From assembly GCF_007993735.1 (NCBI RefSeq), contig NZ_CP042453.1:62001-126000 (forward strand): DNA of 64,000 nt. Direction: 5' to 3'. The stretch is from Arenimonas daejeonensis (GTDB lineage Bacteria > Pseudomonadota > Gammaproteobacteria > Xanthomonadales > Xanthomonadaceae). Below the pieces are notes generated by a model. That model saw only the letters and a program-made list of their open reading frames with translations, was not told the DNA's origin and made no database searches. Below, one piece after another: positions 1-10,382 of the stretch; positions within the stretch are counted from its first letter, which is position 1, and each line of letters begins with the position of its first letter. The position numbers were made by a program, and so were the translations under genes.

Positions 1-926
1 ACCATCTCGAAGATCTCCTCGTAGCGGTTCTGCACCGCTTCGGCGAGCGCCTGGCGCGCCAGGCGACGCGGCGGGCGATCGCCCACGCTCGGCACCTGGA
101 TCGATTCCTCGGCGGTGGCCAGCTGCGCCAGCGCGCAGGCGTAGCGCACCTTGATCTGCTCGGCTTCCGGCGTCGGCGTGCGCAGCAGGTGTGCGATGTC
201 GTTGGTGACCTGGTCGCCGGCGATCGGCAGCGACGCGGAATGACGGATCGCACCCTGCACGAACACCGCGATGTCGGTGGTGCCGGCGCCGATGTCCACC
301 AGCACCACGCCCAGCTCGCGCTCGTCGGCGGTCAGCACCGCGGTGCTCGAGGCCAGCGAGCTCAGGATCAGGTCGTCCACCTGCAGGCCGCAGCGCTGCA
401 CGCACTTCATCACGTTGCTGGCGGCCGACTGCGCGCCGGTGACCAGGTGCGCACGCACTTCCAGGCGCACGCCGGACATGCCCACGGGGTTGCGGATGCC
501 TTCCTGCGAGTTGTCGACGATGTATTCCTGGGCGATGGCGTGCAGGATCTTCTGGTCGGCCGGCACGGCCACGGCCTTGGCAGCCTCGAGCACGCGGTCG
601 AGGTCGGCGTAGGTCACTTCGCCACCGGCCACCGGCACGATGCCCGGCGAGTTGCGGCACTGGGTGTGGCTGCCGGTGATCGATGCGTACACCGAGCGGA
701 TCTCGCAGCCGGCCATCAGCTCGGCCTCCTCGACCGCACGCTGGATCGACTGCACGGTGGACTCGATGTCCACCACCACGCCGCGTTTCATGCCGCGCGA
801 TTCGTGCGAACCGATGCCGATCACCTCGATCTCGTGGCCGGGCGAGTACTCGCCCACCAGGGCGGTGACTTTGGAGGTGCCGATGTCGAGCCCGACGATC
901 AGCGACTTGTCGCCTTTGCGGTTCAT
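1..926 (-). CDS. ftsA: Cell division protein FtsA (partial, 3' end outside window)
   Basis: Actin-fold ATPase that anchors the FtsZ ring to the inner membrane and recruits later division proteins. The visible 308 residues begin [20 protein letters not shown], with the phosphate-1 motif LDIGTSKV at residues 12-19. The later motif VLVDIGAGTTDIAV is the phosphate-2 loop of the actin/Hsp70 fold. The C-terminal part with the membrane-targeting helix lies beyond the window. The ATG at 926 overlaps the repaired ftsQ stop as ATGA, the usual dcw spacing. In the sequence as given ftsQ and ftsA share one open frame; this is an artefact of an extra base in ftsQ. Confidence 0.96.
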   Translation of the reverse strand, partial: MNRKGDKSLIVGLDIGTSKVTALVGEYSPGHEIEVIGIGSHESRGMKRGVVVDIESTVQSIQRAVEEAELMAGCEIRSVYASITGSHTQCRNSPGIVPVAGGEVTYADLDRVLEAAKAVAVPADQKILHAIAQEYIVDNSQEGIRNPVGMSGVRLEVRAHLVTGAQSAASNVMKCVQRCGLQVDDLILSSLASSTAVLTADERELGVVLVDIGAGTTDIAVFVQGAIRHSASLPIAGDQVTNDIAHLLRTPTPEAEQIKVRYACALAQLATAEESIQVPSVGDRPPRRLARQALAEAVQNRYEEIFEM

Positions 927-1673
927 GTGTTGGCCTGTGCTGCGGAAACGGGGATACCGGGGAAGCGACGGCGGCGCCGGCACGTCCTTCCAGACGAGGG
1001 CGAAACCGTTGGTGTAGCGGAGGTCGGCGCGCGCGAGCACGCGCGGGTCGTTGGCGCGCAGCTGCGGCAGCAGTCGCGCGAACCGTGCCAGCCGCACCTG
1101 CGGGTCGCCGCGGCCGGCCTCGATCTCGGTGCCGTCGTCCAGGCGCAGGCTCCAGCTGCCGCGCGGACTCAGGCGCACGGTCTCGACCCGAAGACCGATC
1201 GGCAGGAACAGCGGCCGCGCCAGGCTGTGGAAGGACATCAGTTCGCTGGCCCGCGCCTCGGGCCCCTCGAACAGCGGCAGGCTGGCGCCGGCACCGGATG
1301 GCGCAGCGAACAGCTCGCCGTCTTCGGACAACATGCGGTCGTCGCCCCAGCGCGCCACCGGCGTGTGTTCGCTCAGGCTCACTTCGAGCCGGTCCGGCCA
1401 GCGCTTGCGCACCTCGACCTTTTCGACCCAGGCCAGGCCCGCGACGGCGTCGCGCACCTGGTCCAGGTCCACGGCGAAGAAGCCACGCTGCACCAGCGGC
1501 AGCACGACCTCGCGTACCCTGGCCTCGTCCACCTGGTGGAACTCGCCGGTGACGGCAAGCCGGCGCATCGGCCAACGCTCGCCGGCGATCCAGCCGTTGA
1601 GCACGGCCACGACCGGCAGCGCCACCAGCACGATGGCGAGGCTCCAGGCCAGGATGCGCAGCAAGGCGTTCAT
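923..1673 (-). CDS. ftsQ: Cell division protein FtsQ (one apparent frameshift)
   Basis: Bitopic division protein that links early and late divisome proteins through FtsB and FtsL. It has a short cytoplasmic start [15 protein letters not shown] leading into one membrane helix (about residues 5-25). A periplasmic POTRA-like segment ([20 protein letters not shown]) and the beta domain follow. The ATG overlaps the ddl stop. As given, the frame runs straight into ftsA without a stop. Removing one base from the G run at 959-962 gives the ending PVSAAQANT and a TGA that overlaps the ftsA ATG, so the real protein is about 249 aa. I infer a consensus insertion, not a true FtsQ-FtsA fusion. Confidence 0.93.
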
Positions 1674-2629
1674 CCGCGGGCGGCCTCCAGGCTGGTTTCG
1701 AGCACGCGCCAGCACAGGTCTTCGAATCCGATGCCGACCTGCCGGGCAGCCTTGGGCACCAGCGAATGGCTGGTCATGCCCGGCGCGGTGTTCACTTCCA
1801 GCAGGTAGTTGTTGCCGGCGGGGTCGCGCATCACGTCGACGCGGCCCCAGCCGGTGCAGCCGGCGGCGCGGAAGGCGGCCAGGGCCTGCGCCTGCATCTC
1901 GCGCTCGGCGGCGGCATCTTCCAGGCCCGGGCACAGGTACTGGGTGTCTTCGGCCAGGTACTTGGCGTGGTAGTCGTAGTACTCGCCGGCGGGCACGATG
2001 CGGATGCTCGGCAGCGCCGCGTCGCCGAGCACGGCGACGGTGTATTCGCCGCCGACCACGAGCTGTTCCATCAGCAGTTCGCCCGGATACCGTGCGGCCA
2101 GTTCGACGGCGGCGTCGAGGTCGGCGTCGTTGAACACGCGCGACACGCCGACCGAAGAACCTTCGCTGGACGGCTTCACGATCACCGGAAGTCCGAGCTC
2201 GCGCGCGGCGTCATGCACGTTCGCGCCCTTGGCAAGACGCACATAGCGCGGCGTCGGCAGGCCCAGCGACAGCCAGACCTGCTTGGTGCGGATCTTGTCC
2301 ATGGCCAGGGCCGAACCGAGCACGCCCGATCCCGTGTACGGAACCTCCAGCGCCTCGAGCAGCCCCTGCAGCGTGCCGTCCTCGCCACCACCCTTGTTGC
2401 CGTGCAGGATGTTGAAGACGCGGTCGAACTGCTTCGCCAGCAAGGCATCGAGCAGCGCCGGGATGCCATCCACCGGCTGCGCGTCGATGCCGCGGGCGCG
2501 CAGCGCCTCCAGCACGTTGCGTCCGGAATCGAGCGACACCTCGCGCTCGGCGCTGGTGCCGCCCATCAGCACGGCGACCCGGCCGAAGGCCTTGGCATCG
2601 GTGATGCGCGGGGCGGGGATCGGCGTCAT
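1670..2629 (-). CDS. ddl: D-alanine--D-alanine ligase B
   Basis: ATP-grasp enzyme joining two D-alanines to make the dipeptide that MurF adds to the peptidoglycan precursor. The 319-aa protein has the N-terminal [17 protein letters not shown] loop and the [17 protein letters not shown] segment. The ATP-grasp elements [16 protein letters not shown] and [16 protein letters not shown] follow. Length is typical of DdlB. I start at ATG 2629, which overlaps the murC stop; upstream open frame is only antisense-type shadow over murC. It lies between murC and ftsQ, the conserved position for ddlB. The frame is intact. Confidence 0.97.
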   Translation of the reverse strand: MTPIPAPRITDAKAFGRVAVLMGGTSAEREVSLDSGRNVLEALRARGIDAQPVDGIPALLDALLAKQFDRVFNILHGNKGGGEDGTLQGLLEALEVPYTGSGVLGSALAMDKIRTKQVWLSLGLPTPRYVRLAKGANVHDAARELGLPVIVKPSSEGSSVGVSRVFNDADLDAAVELAARYPGELLMEQLVVGGEYTVAVLGDAALPSIRIVPAGEYYDYHAKYLAEDTQYLCPGLEDAAAEREMQAQALAAFRAAGCTGWGRVDVMRDPAGNNYLLEVNTAPGMTSHSLVPKAARQVGIGFEDLCWRVLETSLEAARG

Positions 2630-4062
2630 GCCTTGTTCACTCCATTCATTCCGTGCACGGCCAGGTCGGCCGCGACGTAACCGATGTCGCCCGCGCCCAT
2701 CATCAGCAGCAGGTCGCCATCGGCCAGCACGTCGGCCAGCACGGGCGGCAGTTCCTTCGCGCTGCCGGCGACCACGGGGTCGATGCGGCCGCGGGCGCGG
2801 ATGGCGCGGGCCAGTGACTTGGCGTCGGCGCCGGCGATGTGCGCCTCGCCCGCCGGGTACACCTCGGTCAGCACGACGGCGTCGGCGCTCGAGAGCACGG
2901 CGGCGAAATCGTCGAACAGGTCGCGGGTGCGGGTGTAGCGGTGCGGCTGGAAGGCCACCACCAGGCGGCGGTCGGGCCAGCCGCCGCGCGCGGCGGCGAA
3001 CACCGCTTCCAGTTCGCGCGGGTGGTGGCCATAGTCGTCCACCAGCAAGGCCTTGCCGCGCCCGAAGTCGAGTTCGCCCTTGAGGTTGAAGCGTCGGCCG
3101 ATGCCCTGGAACTTCGCCAGCGCCGACGCGATCGCGTCCGGCTCGACGCCCAGCTGCCAGCCGATCGCGGCGGCGGCCAGGGCATTGAGCACGTTGTGCC
3201 GGCCCGGCAGGTTCAACGTGACATCGTGCGGCACGCCTTCCGGCAGGTGCAGGGTGAAGCGCATGCAGGCACCTTCCTGGCGCACGTCGCGGGCGAACAC
3301 ATCCGCCGGCTGTTCGATGCCGTAGGTCACCAGGTGGCGCGGCATCTCCGCCGCCAGCGCGGCGACTTCGGCGTCGTCCACGCACAGCACGGCCAGGCCG
3401 TAGAACGGCAGGCGATGCAGGAATTCGTTGAAGGCGGCCTTCACGCGCTCGAAGTCGCCGCCATAGTTTTCCAGGTGGTCGGCGTCGATGTTGGTGACCA
3501 CGGCCACCAGCGGGTTCAGGCGCAGGAAGCTGCCGTCGCTCTCGTCGGCTTCCGCCACCAGCCACTGACCGCCACCCAGGCGCGCATTGGCGCCGGCCGA
3601 CAGCAGCTGGCCGCCGATCACGAAGGTCGGGTCCAGGCCGCCTTCGCTGAGCACGCTGGCCACCAGCGAGGTCGTCGTGGTCTTGCCGTGGGTGCCGGCG
3701 ATGGCGATGCCGCGCTTGAAGCGCATCAGCTCGGCCAGCATCTCGGCGCGCGGCACCACCGGGATGCGCTGGGCACGCGCTTCCACCAGTTCCGGGTTTT
3801 CCGCGCGGATCGCGCTCGACACCACGACCACGTCGGCGCCGGCGATGTTGGCGGCGGCGTGGCCGCGGAACACGGTCGCGCCCATCGCCGTCAGGCGCCG
3901 GGTGGAAGCGGAATCGTTCTGGTCGGAGCCGGACACCTGGTAACCCAGGTTCACCAGCACCTCGGCGATGCCGCTCATGCCGACGCCGCCGATGCCGATG
4001 AAATGCACGCGCGGGAAGGCGCGCGCCAGGTCACCCGTTTCCTGCAGGCGGCGACGGATCAT
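2626..4062 (-). CDS. murC: UDP-N-acetylmuramate--L-alanine ligase
   Basis: Cytoplasmic Mur ligase that adds L-alanine to UDP-MurNAc, the first amino acid of the stem peptide. The 478-aa product shows the N-terminal Rossmann motif [16 protein letters not shown], the ATP P-loop GTHGKTTTT and the ligase motifs EADESDGSF and [13 protein letters not shown]. The C-terminal DDYGHHPRE segment is characteristic of MurC. Start ATG 4062 overlaps the murG stop and the stop overlaps the ddl start, so translation is probably coupled. No frameshift is seen. Confidence 0.97.
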   Translation of the reverse strand: MIRRRLQETGDLARAFPRVHFIGIGGVGMSGIAEVLVNLGYQVSGSDQNDSASTRRLTAMGATVFRGHAAANIAGADVVVVSSAIRAENPELVEARAQRIPVVPRAEMLAELMRFKRGIAIAGTHGKTTTTSLVASVLSEGGLDPTFVIGGQLLSAGANARLGGGQWLVAEADESDGSFLRLNPLVAVVTNIDADHLENYGGDFERVKAAFNEFLHRLPFYGLAVLCVDDAEVAALAAEMPRHLVTYGIEQPADVFARDVRQEGACMRFTLHLPEGVPHDVTLNLPGRHNVLNALAAAAIGWQLGVEPDAIASALAKFQGIGRRFNLKGELDFGRGKALLVDDYGHHPRELEAVFAAARGGWPDRRLVVAFQPHRYTRTRDLFDDFAAVLSSADAVVLTEVYPAGEAHIAGADAKSLARAIRARGRIDPVVAGSAKELPPVLADVLADGDLLLMMGAGDIGYVAADLAVHGMNGVNKA

Positions 4063-5136
4063 GCGCGGGCCTCCTCGATGACGATGCGGGCGACGGTCTC
4101 GGCCGCGTGCGGCAGCGCGGCCGCACGCGCGGCTTCGGCCATGGCCAGGCGCGCCGCGGCATCTGCCAGCACGGGCGCCACCGCGGCGAACAGGCGGTCC
4201 TCGAAACCCTCGCCTTCCGGCACCAGGCGCGCGGCGCCCCGTTCGACCAGGGACTCGGCGTTGCGGGTCTGGTGGTCGTCCACTGCGTTCGGGAACGGCA
4301 CCAGCAGCGCGCCGACACCGGCGGCGCAGAGTTCGGCGAGGGTCAACGCGCCGGCGCGGCACACCACCAGATCCGCCCAGCCGTAGGCTTCGGCCATGTC
4401 GGCGATGAAAGGCTCCACGCTCGCCGGCACGCCGGCATCCGCATAAACCTCGCGGCACTTCTGCGCATGCCGCTCGCCACACTGGTGCCGCACTGTCGGC
4501 CGCTGCGCTTCCGGCAGACGCGCCAGCATGCGCGGCAGCGAGACATTCAAGCTGTTTGCGCCCTGGCTGCCGCCCAGCACCAGCAAGTGCACCGGACCGT
4601 TGCGGCCGGCGAAGCGTGCCGCGGGTGCAGCGACGGCGGCGATTTCCGGACGCACCGGATTGCCGACTGTCTCCGCATCCCGACCCGCGAACGCACCCGG
4701 GAACCCGCACAGCACGCGCCGCGCGAAACGCGCCAGCACCCGATTGGTCAGGCCGGGCGCGGCGTTCTGTTCGTGCACCAGCAGCGGACGCCGCAGCAGC
4801 CATGCGCCCAGGCCACCCGGACCGGCGGCAAAACCGCCGAAGCTCAGCACGGCGCGCGGCTGCAGCCGGCGCAGCACGGCCAGCGCCTGCCAGACCGAAC
4901 GCAGCAGCAGGAACGGCGCCTTGAGCAGGGTCGCCACGCCCTTGCCGCGCAGGCCGCTGACACTGATCGTCTCGATGCTGATGCCGGCCTGCGGCACCAG
5001 CCGCGTTTCCATGCCACCGGCCGAGCCCAACCAGACCACCGGCACGTCGTGCGCGCGCGCAGCGCCTGCGCGACCGCCAGGCCGGGAAGATGTGGCCACC
5101 GGTACCGCCGGCGAGGATCAGCACGGGGCCGCTCAT
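4059..5136 (-). CDS. murG: Undecaprenyl-PP-MurNAc-pentapeptide GlcNAc transferase MurG (two apparent frameshifts)
   Basis: GT28 glycosyltransferase on the inner face of the membrane that converts lipid I to lipid II. The N-terminus [18 protein letters not shown] carries the glycine-rich GGTGGH loop. The remainder, from [20 protein letters not shown] onward, is in a different frame and includes the second G loop [13 protein letters not shown] and [11 protein letters not shown]. Two one-base deletions near 5082 and 5055 would restore [10 protein letters not shown] between the two parts and give about 359 aa. Overlaps ftsW and murC by 4 bp each. An essential gene broken this way is best read as assembly error. 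Confidence 0.93.
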
Positions 5137-6443
5137 GCCACGGCTCCGATCTTGGGTTCGATGCGGTGGCGCGAACCGCGCGGGCCCACCGCCGGCGCGA
5201 CGGCGGCGGGAGATTGCGCCGGCATCACCGCGTCCAGGCCCTGGCCTTCGTCCGGCACCATGCTGCCTTCGCCGCGGATGCGCGCCACCTGGCGCTCGGC
5301 GCGGTCCAGTTCGTAGCTCACGCGCAGCAGCAGGCCGATCGCCACGCAGGTCATCAGCACGCTGGAGCCACCGGACGAAATCAGCGGCAGGGTCAGGCCC
5401 TTGGTCGGCAGGATGCCCAGGTTCACGCCGATCGAGACGAAGGCCTGCAGGCTGATCCAGAAGCCGACGCCGAAGGCGCAGAAACCAGCGAAATGCCGGC
5501 GCATCTCCAGCGCGCGCATGCCGATGTGGAAGGTGCGGGCGCTGAACGCGGCGAACAGCGCGATGATCAGGAACGACCCGGCGAAGCCCAGCTCCTCGGC
5601 CGTCACCGAGAAGATGAAATCGGTGTGCGCCTCGGGCAGGTAAAAGAGCTTTTGCACGCTGCCGCCCAGGCCGACGCCGAACCACTCGCCGCGGCCGATC
5701 GCGATCAGCGCCTGCGTCAGCTGGAAGCCGTCGTCGAAAGGATCGGCCCAGGGATTGAGGAAGGACTTCAGGCGCGCCACGCGGTACGGCGCCGCCACCG
5801 CCACCAGCGCCAGCGCCGGCAGCGCCAGGCAGGCCATCAGCACCAGGTGCAGGATGCGCGCGCCGCCCAGCCAGACCATGCCGGCGGTGATCGCCAGGAT
5901 CAGCGCCGCCGAACCGAAGTCAGGCTGCAGCAGCAGGATCGCGGTGATCGCGCCGGCCACGCCCAGCGGCTTCAGCAGGGCCGGCCAGCGGTTGCCGATC
6001 TCGTCGCGGTATCGCACCAGGTAGCTGGCCAGCCAGATGATCAGCAGCACCTTCACCGCTTCCACCGCCTGGAAGTTCGACACGCCCAGGTTGATCCAGC
6101 GCTGCGCGCCGTTCACGGTGTGGCCGATGCCCGGCAGGAACACCGCCAGCAGCAGCAGGAAGCAGCCCAGCAGCAGCCACTGGCTGTACTTCTCCACCAG
6201 CTTGAGTTCCAGCTGCATCACGACCCAGGCCAGGCCGATGCCGATGGCCAGGAACACCAGGTGCCGGGTCAGGAAGTGGAACGGCCCGACGTCCAGTCCT
6301 TCGGCGATGGCGATCGAGCTGGACGCGACCATCACCACGCCCAGGCTGGCCAGCACCAGGGCGATGCCCATCAGCCAAGGGTCGTAGCGCCCGGTGAGCG
6401 CGTCGAGCTTGGTGGCCTGGTGGGTGCGGTCGCCGAGGCTCAT
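5133..6443 (-). CDS. ftsW: Lipid II polymerase (SEDS) FtsW
   Basis: SEDS-family septal peptidoglycan glycosyltransferase working with FtsI. The 436-aa protein has about ten membrane segments. It carries the family signatures [16 protein letters not shown], the [18 protein letters not shown] loop, [19 protein letters not shown] and [11 protein letters not shown] Pro/Ala-rich cytoplasmic C-tail follows residue 390. It directly follows mraY (one base apart); in enteric bacteria murD lies between these two genes, and here it does not. Confidence 0.97.
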   Translation of the reverse strand: MSLGDRTHQATKLDALTGRYDPWLMGIALVLASLGVVMVASSSIAIAEGLDVGPFHFLTRHLVFLAIGIGLAWVVMQLELKLVEKYSQWLLLGCFLLLLAVFLPGIGHTVNGAQRWINLGVSNFQAVEAVKVLLIIWLASYLVRYRDEIGNRWPALLKPLGVAGAITAILLLQPDFGSAALILAITAGMVWLGGARILHLVLMACLALPALALVAVAAPYRVARLKSFLNPWADPFDDGFQLTQALIAIGRGEWFGVGLGGSVQKLFYLPEAHTDFIFSVTAEELGFAGSFLIIALFAAFSARTFHIGMRALEMRRHFAGFCAFGVGFWISLQAFVSIGVNLGILPTKGLTLPLISSGGSSVLMTCVAIGLLLRVSYELDRAERQVARIRGEGSMVPDEGQGLDAVMPAQSPAAVAPAVGPRGSRHRIEPKIGAVA

Positions 6444-6444
6444 C

Positions 6445-7527
6445 TCAGCGCACCTTCAGGGTCGCAAGACCCACGAGCACGAGCATCACCGAGATGATCC
6501 AGAAGCGCACGATCACGCGCGGCTCCGGCCAGCCCTTGAGCTCGAAGTGGTGGTGGATCGGCGCCATGCGGAACACGCGCCGGCCGGTGAGCTTGAAGCT
6601 TGCGACCTGGATCATCACCGACAGCGTCTCGATGACGAAGATGCCGCCCATCAGCACCAGGATGGCTTCCTGCCGGACGATCACGGCGATCGTGCCCAGC
6701 GCCGCGCCCAGCGCCAACGCGCCGATGTCGCCCATGAACACCATCGCCGGGTAGGTGTTGAACCAGAGGAAGCCCAGGCCCGCGCCGGCGATCGCCGCGC
6801 AGAAGATGGTGATCTCGCCCGCGCCCGGGATCGCCGGGATCTGCAGGTACTGCGAGAACACCGCATTGCCCGAGGCGTAGGCGAAGATGCCCAGCGCCGC
6901 GGCCACCAGCACGGTCGGCATGATCGCCAGGCCGTCCAGGCCGTCGGTCAGGTTCACCGCGTTGGAGAAGCCGACGATCCAGAAGTACGCCACCACCACG
7001 AACATCGCGCCCAGCGGCAGGGCGAAATCCTTGAGCAGCGGCAGGAACAGCGTGGTGTTGTTGGCGTGGTCGGCGGTCCAGAACAGCACCAGCGCCGCCG
7101 CCAGCCCGAACAGCGACTGCAGCGCGTACTTGTGGCGCGACTTCAGGCCATTGGGATCGCGGCGCACGATCTTGATCCAGTCGTCCAGCCAGCCGATGGC
7201 GCCGAAGGCCAGCAGCACGCCCAGCAGCACCCAGATGTAGCGGTTGCGCAGGTCCGCCCACAGCAGGGTGGACAGCATGATCGTCATCAGGATCAGCGTG
7301 CCGCCCATGGTCGGCGTGCCGGCCTTGGAGAAGTGGCTCTGCGGACCGTCGCTGCGGATCGGCTGGCCGCCCTTGAGCTGGGCCAGGCGCGCGATTACGT
7401 AAGGACCCAGCCACAGCGACAGCAGCAGCGCGGTCAGCGCGCCCAGGATGGCGCGGAAGGTGATGTAGCCGAACAGCGCCGGCATCCATCCCATCCCGTG
7501 CATCCAGCGGGCCAGTTCAAGCAGCAT
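6445..7527 (-). CDS. mraY: Phospho-MurNAc-pentapeptide translocase MraY
   Basis: Integral membrane enzyme that transfers phospho-MurNAc-pentapeptide to undecaprenyl phosphate, giving lipid I. The 360-aa protein has about ten helices. Active-site signatures include [27 protein letters not shown] with its aspartates, and the [11 protein letters not shown] loop near the C-terminus. The start overlaps the 3' end of murF by 11 bp. Frame intact. Confidence 0.97.
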   Translation of the reverse strand: MLLELARWMHGMGWMPALFGYITFRAILGALTALLLSLWLGPYVIARLAQLKGGQPIRSDGPQSHFSKAGTPTMGGTLILMTIMLSTLLWADLRNRYIWVLLGVLLAFGAIGWLDDWIKIVRRDPNGLKSRHKYALQSLFGLAAALVLFWTADHANNTTLFLPLLKDFALPLGAMFVVVAYFWIVGFSNAVNLTDGLDGLAIMPTVLVAAALGIFAYASGNAVFSQYLQIPAIPGAGEITIFCAAIAGAGLGFLWFNTYPAMVFMGDIGALALGAALGTIAVIVRQEAILVLMGGIFVIETLSVMIQVASFKLTGRRVFRMAPIHHHFELKGWPEPRVIVRFWIISVMLVLVGLATLKVR

Positions 7528-8899
7528 GGTCGGCGTCCCCTTCCCTGTCGGCGGCGAGCAAAGGCGCCAGCACCTTGTCCATCGCGCTCGAACGCGAACC
7601 CTTCACCAGGCAGCGCAGGCCGGGGCCGGCGGCGCGCAGTGCCGCACCCGGGGCCGCGACCAGCGCGGACTGGTCTTCGAAATGGCGCGCACCCTCGCCG
7701 AAACCCTGGCTGGCCGCGGCGCTCAGTTCGCCCACGGTCCACAGCCGGGCGATGCCGGCGGCGCGCGCCTGGCGGCCGATGCCGGCATGCAGCGCTTCGG
7801 CGCCCTCGCCCAGTTCCTTCATGTCGCCCAGCACCAGCCAGGCTTCACCGCCGGTCTGCGCCAGCGCGGCGATCGCCGCGGCAACAGAACCGGGATTGGC
7901 GTTGTAGCTGTCGTCCACCAGCACCACGCCGTTGCGCAGCGTGTGCGGGATCTGCCGGCCGGGCACGGGCGCGGCGGCGGCCAGGCCCTGCTCGACGTCG
8001 TCGAGCGCGGCGCCGGCGCCCAGCGCCAGCGCGGTCGCGGCCAGCGCGTTCATCACGTTGTGGCGGCCCGCCAGCGGCAGCACGATGTCGGTCGAACCGG
8101 CCGGCGTGTGCAGGCGGAAACGCGATCCCTCGGCCGTAGGCAACACCGCGCTGGCGCGCACGTCGGCGTCGTTCTCCAGCCCGAAACGCAGCACCCGGCG
8201 AGCGCCGATGCGCTGCAGGAACCACGGAGCGAAGGCGTCGTCGGCGTTGACCACGGCCACGCCGTCGTCGGGCAGGGCTTCGTAGATCGCACCCTTGGTT
8301 TCGGCGATGCCCAGCAGGCTGCCCATGCGCTCCATGTGCGCGGGCATGACGTTGTTCACCAGCGACACGTTCGGCGGCGCGATCGAGGCCAGGTAAGCGA
8401 TGTCGCCCGGCTGGCCGGCGCCCATTTCATAGATGGCGAAGCGCGCGTCTTCCGGCGCATCCAGCACCGCCAGCGGCAGGCCGATCTGGTTGTTGCGGTT
8501 GCCCGGGTTGGCGTAGGCCTTGCCGGCACGCGCCAGGATGCCGTGCACCAGCGTCTTCACCGAGGTCTTGCCATTGCTGCCGGTGATCGCCACGACCACC
8601 GCCGGCCGGCCCTGCTGCACGCCGGCGGCCAGTTCGCCCAGCGCTTCCTCGGTGTCGGCGCACAGCACCTGCGGCAGCGCGCAGTCAACTTCGCGATGCA
8701 CCAGCAGGGCCGCGGCGCCGCGTTCCAGCGCCTGCGCGGCGTGGTCGTGGCCGTCGTGGTGTTCGCCCTTCAGGGCGACGAACAGCGCGCCGGGCGCCAG
8801 GCTGCGGCTGTCGATGCCGACCGAGGTGATCTCGGCCTCGGCACCGAGGTGGCGGCCCTCGACCCAGCGTGCGGCCTGCGACAGCGCGATCGGCCTCAT
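7517..8899 (-). CDS. murF: UDP-MurNAc-tripeptide--D-alanyl-D-alanine ligase
   Basis: Mur ligase that adds D-Ala-D-Ala to complete the pentapeptide precursor. The 460-aa product contains the P-loop [15 protein letters not shown], the [10 protein letters not shown] segment typical of MurF, the lysine-bearing [10 protein letters not shown] and the C-terminal [14 protein letters not shown] motif. Start ATG 8899 overlaps the repaired murE stop (ATGA). Frame intact. Confidence 0.97.
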   Translation of the reverse strand: MRPIALSQAARWVEGRHLGAEAEITSVGIDSRSLAPGALFVALKGEHHDGHDHAAQALERGAAALLVHREVDCALPQVLCADTEEALGELAAGVQQGRPAVVVAITGSNGKTSVKTLVHGILARAGKAYANPGNRNNQIGLPLAVLDAPEDARFAIYEMGAGQPGDIAYLASIAPPNVSLVNNVMPAHMERMGSLLGIAETKGAIYEALPDDGVAVVNADDAFAPWFLQRIGARRVLRFGLENDADVRASAVLPTAEGSRFRLHTPAGSTDIVLPLAGRHNVMNALAATALALGAGAALDDVEQGLAAAAPVPGRQIPHTLRNGVVLVDDSYNANPGSVAAAIAALAQTGGEAWLVLGDMKELGEGAEALHAGIGRQARAAGIARLWTVGELSAAASQGFGEGARHFEDQSALVAAPGAALRAAGPGLRCLVKGSRSSAMDKVLAPLLAADREGDADHAA

Positions 8900-10382
8900 C
8901 GTCCGCCCTCCCGCGCCTGCAGCAGGTCACGCGCGACCTGCAGGTCGTCGAAGGCATGCCGCACGCCGGCGACTTATAGTAGGGCTCGTGGCCCTTGCCG
9001 GCGACCAGGACCACGTCACCGGCGCCGGCGTCCCGCAGTGCGTCGGCGATCGCGCGCGCGCGGTCGCGCTGCACGCTGACGCTGTCGGTACGGGTAAACC
9101 CGGCCAGGATGTCGGCGACGATGCGGTCGCCGTCCTCGCCGCGCGGGTTGTCGTCGGTGACGATCACGCGGTCGGCGCCGACCTGGGCGATGGCGGCCAT
9201 CTGCGGGCGCTTGCCGGCGTCGCGTTCACCGCCGCAGCCGAACACGCAGGTCAGGCGGCCGGGCGTGTGTTCACGCAGGCTGGCCAGCGCCTGGTGCAGC
9301 GCGTCGGGCGTGTGCGCGTAGTCCACCACCACCAGCGGCAGGCCGCCGGTACCGCCGACGCGGCTCATGCGGCCGCCCACCGGCGACAACCGCGGCAGCA
9401 TCGCCGCGATATCGGCCAGGGACCAGTCCAGCGCGCGCAGCACGCCGGCCACGGCCAGCAGGTTGTCGACGTTGAAGCGGCCCAGCAGCGGCGAAACGAT
9501 CCCGTGCCGGCGGCCGTCTTCGACCAATTCGAAGCCGAGGCCGGTAGGCCCCAACGTGATGAATTCCGCACGCAGCCCGGCGCCGGCGTGCCCGCGCGAG
9601 CTCAACAGGATGCGACGGACCCCGTCCTTCACTTCCGCCAGCAGCCCCTGGCCGAACGGATCGTCGAGGTTGACCACCACCGCCTGCAGCGTCGGCCAGC
9701 CGAACAGCTTCGCCTTGGCGGCACCGTAGGCTTCCATGCTGCCGTGGAAATCCAGGTGATCGCGGGTGAGGTTGGTGAACACGGCGATGCGGAACGCCAC
9801 CGCGTCCACCCGGCCCTGCACCAGTGCGTGCGAGGACACTTCCATGGCCACATGGCTGGCGCCGGCGTCGCGCATGTCGGCCAGCAGCCGGTGCACGGCG
9901 ATCACGTCGGGCGTGGTGCGTTCGCCCGCGACCAGCTGGCCGTGCAGGCCGGCGCCGAGCGTGCCGATGCTGCCGGCGGCCAGGCCGCGCAGGCTCAACG
10001 CCTCGGCGATCAATTGCACGGTCGAGGTCTTGCCATTGGTGCCGGTGACGCCGGCCACCGACAGCGTCGTGGAGGGCTGGCCGTAGAAACGGTCGGCCAG
10101 TTCGCCCTGGCGCTGGCGCAGGCCCGGCACGGCGACCGCATGCACCGGCACCGGCATTCCGACCGGCGCCGGCGGCTCGAACAGGATCACGCTGGCGCCG
10201 GCGGCTTCGGCCTGGGCGGCATGGCGCAGGCCATGGGTGCTGGCGCCGGCCAATGCGACGAAAGCGTCGCCCGGACGCAGGTCGCGGCTGTCGGCGCTCA
10301 GCCCGGTCACGGCCGGATCGAATCCCGGCGGCAGCGGTGCGGCGTCCTGCAGCAGGGCGTGCAGCGGCAGGGCGCGGCTCAT
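8896..10382 (-). CDS. murE: UDP-MurNAc-L-Ala-D-Glu--2,6-diaminopimelate ligase (one apparent frameshift)
   Basis: Mur ligase adding the third stem residue. [14 protein letters not shown] is the ATP loop. [11 protein letters not shown] contains the DNPR motif that in this family selects meso-diaminopimelate over lysine. The frame fails near 8980, just after KGHEPYYK. In the next frame the protein ends [17 protein letters not shown] plus a few residues, with a TGA overlapping the murF ATG. One restored base gives about 495 aa. The start ATG at 10382 overlaps the repaired ftsI stop. Confidence 0.95.

Noticed and set aside
923-1673. True fusion of ftsQ and ftsA
   Set aside because: Changing one base in the G run at 959-962 restores the standard FtsQ end with an ATGA overlap, and similar errors are everywhere in the window.
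189-1808. A 539-codon + strand open frame opposite ftsA/ftsQ
   Set aside because: Same shadow effect; no ribosome-binding site, composition biased to Ala/Arg/His/Gln, and it covers two real genes.
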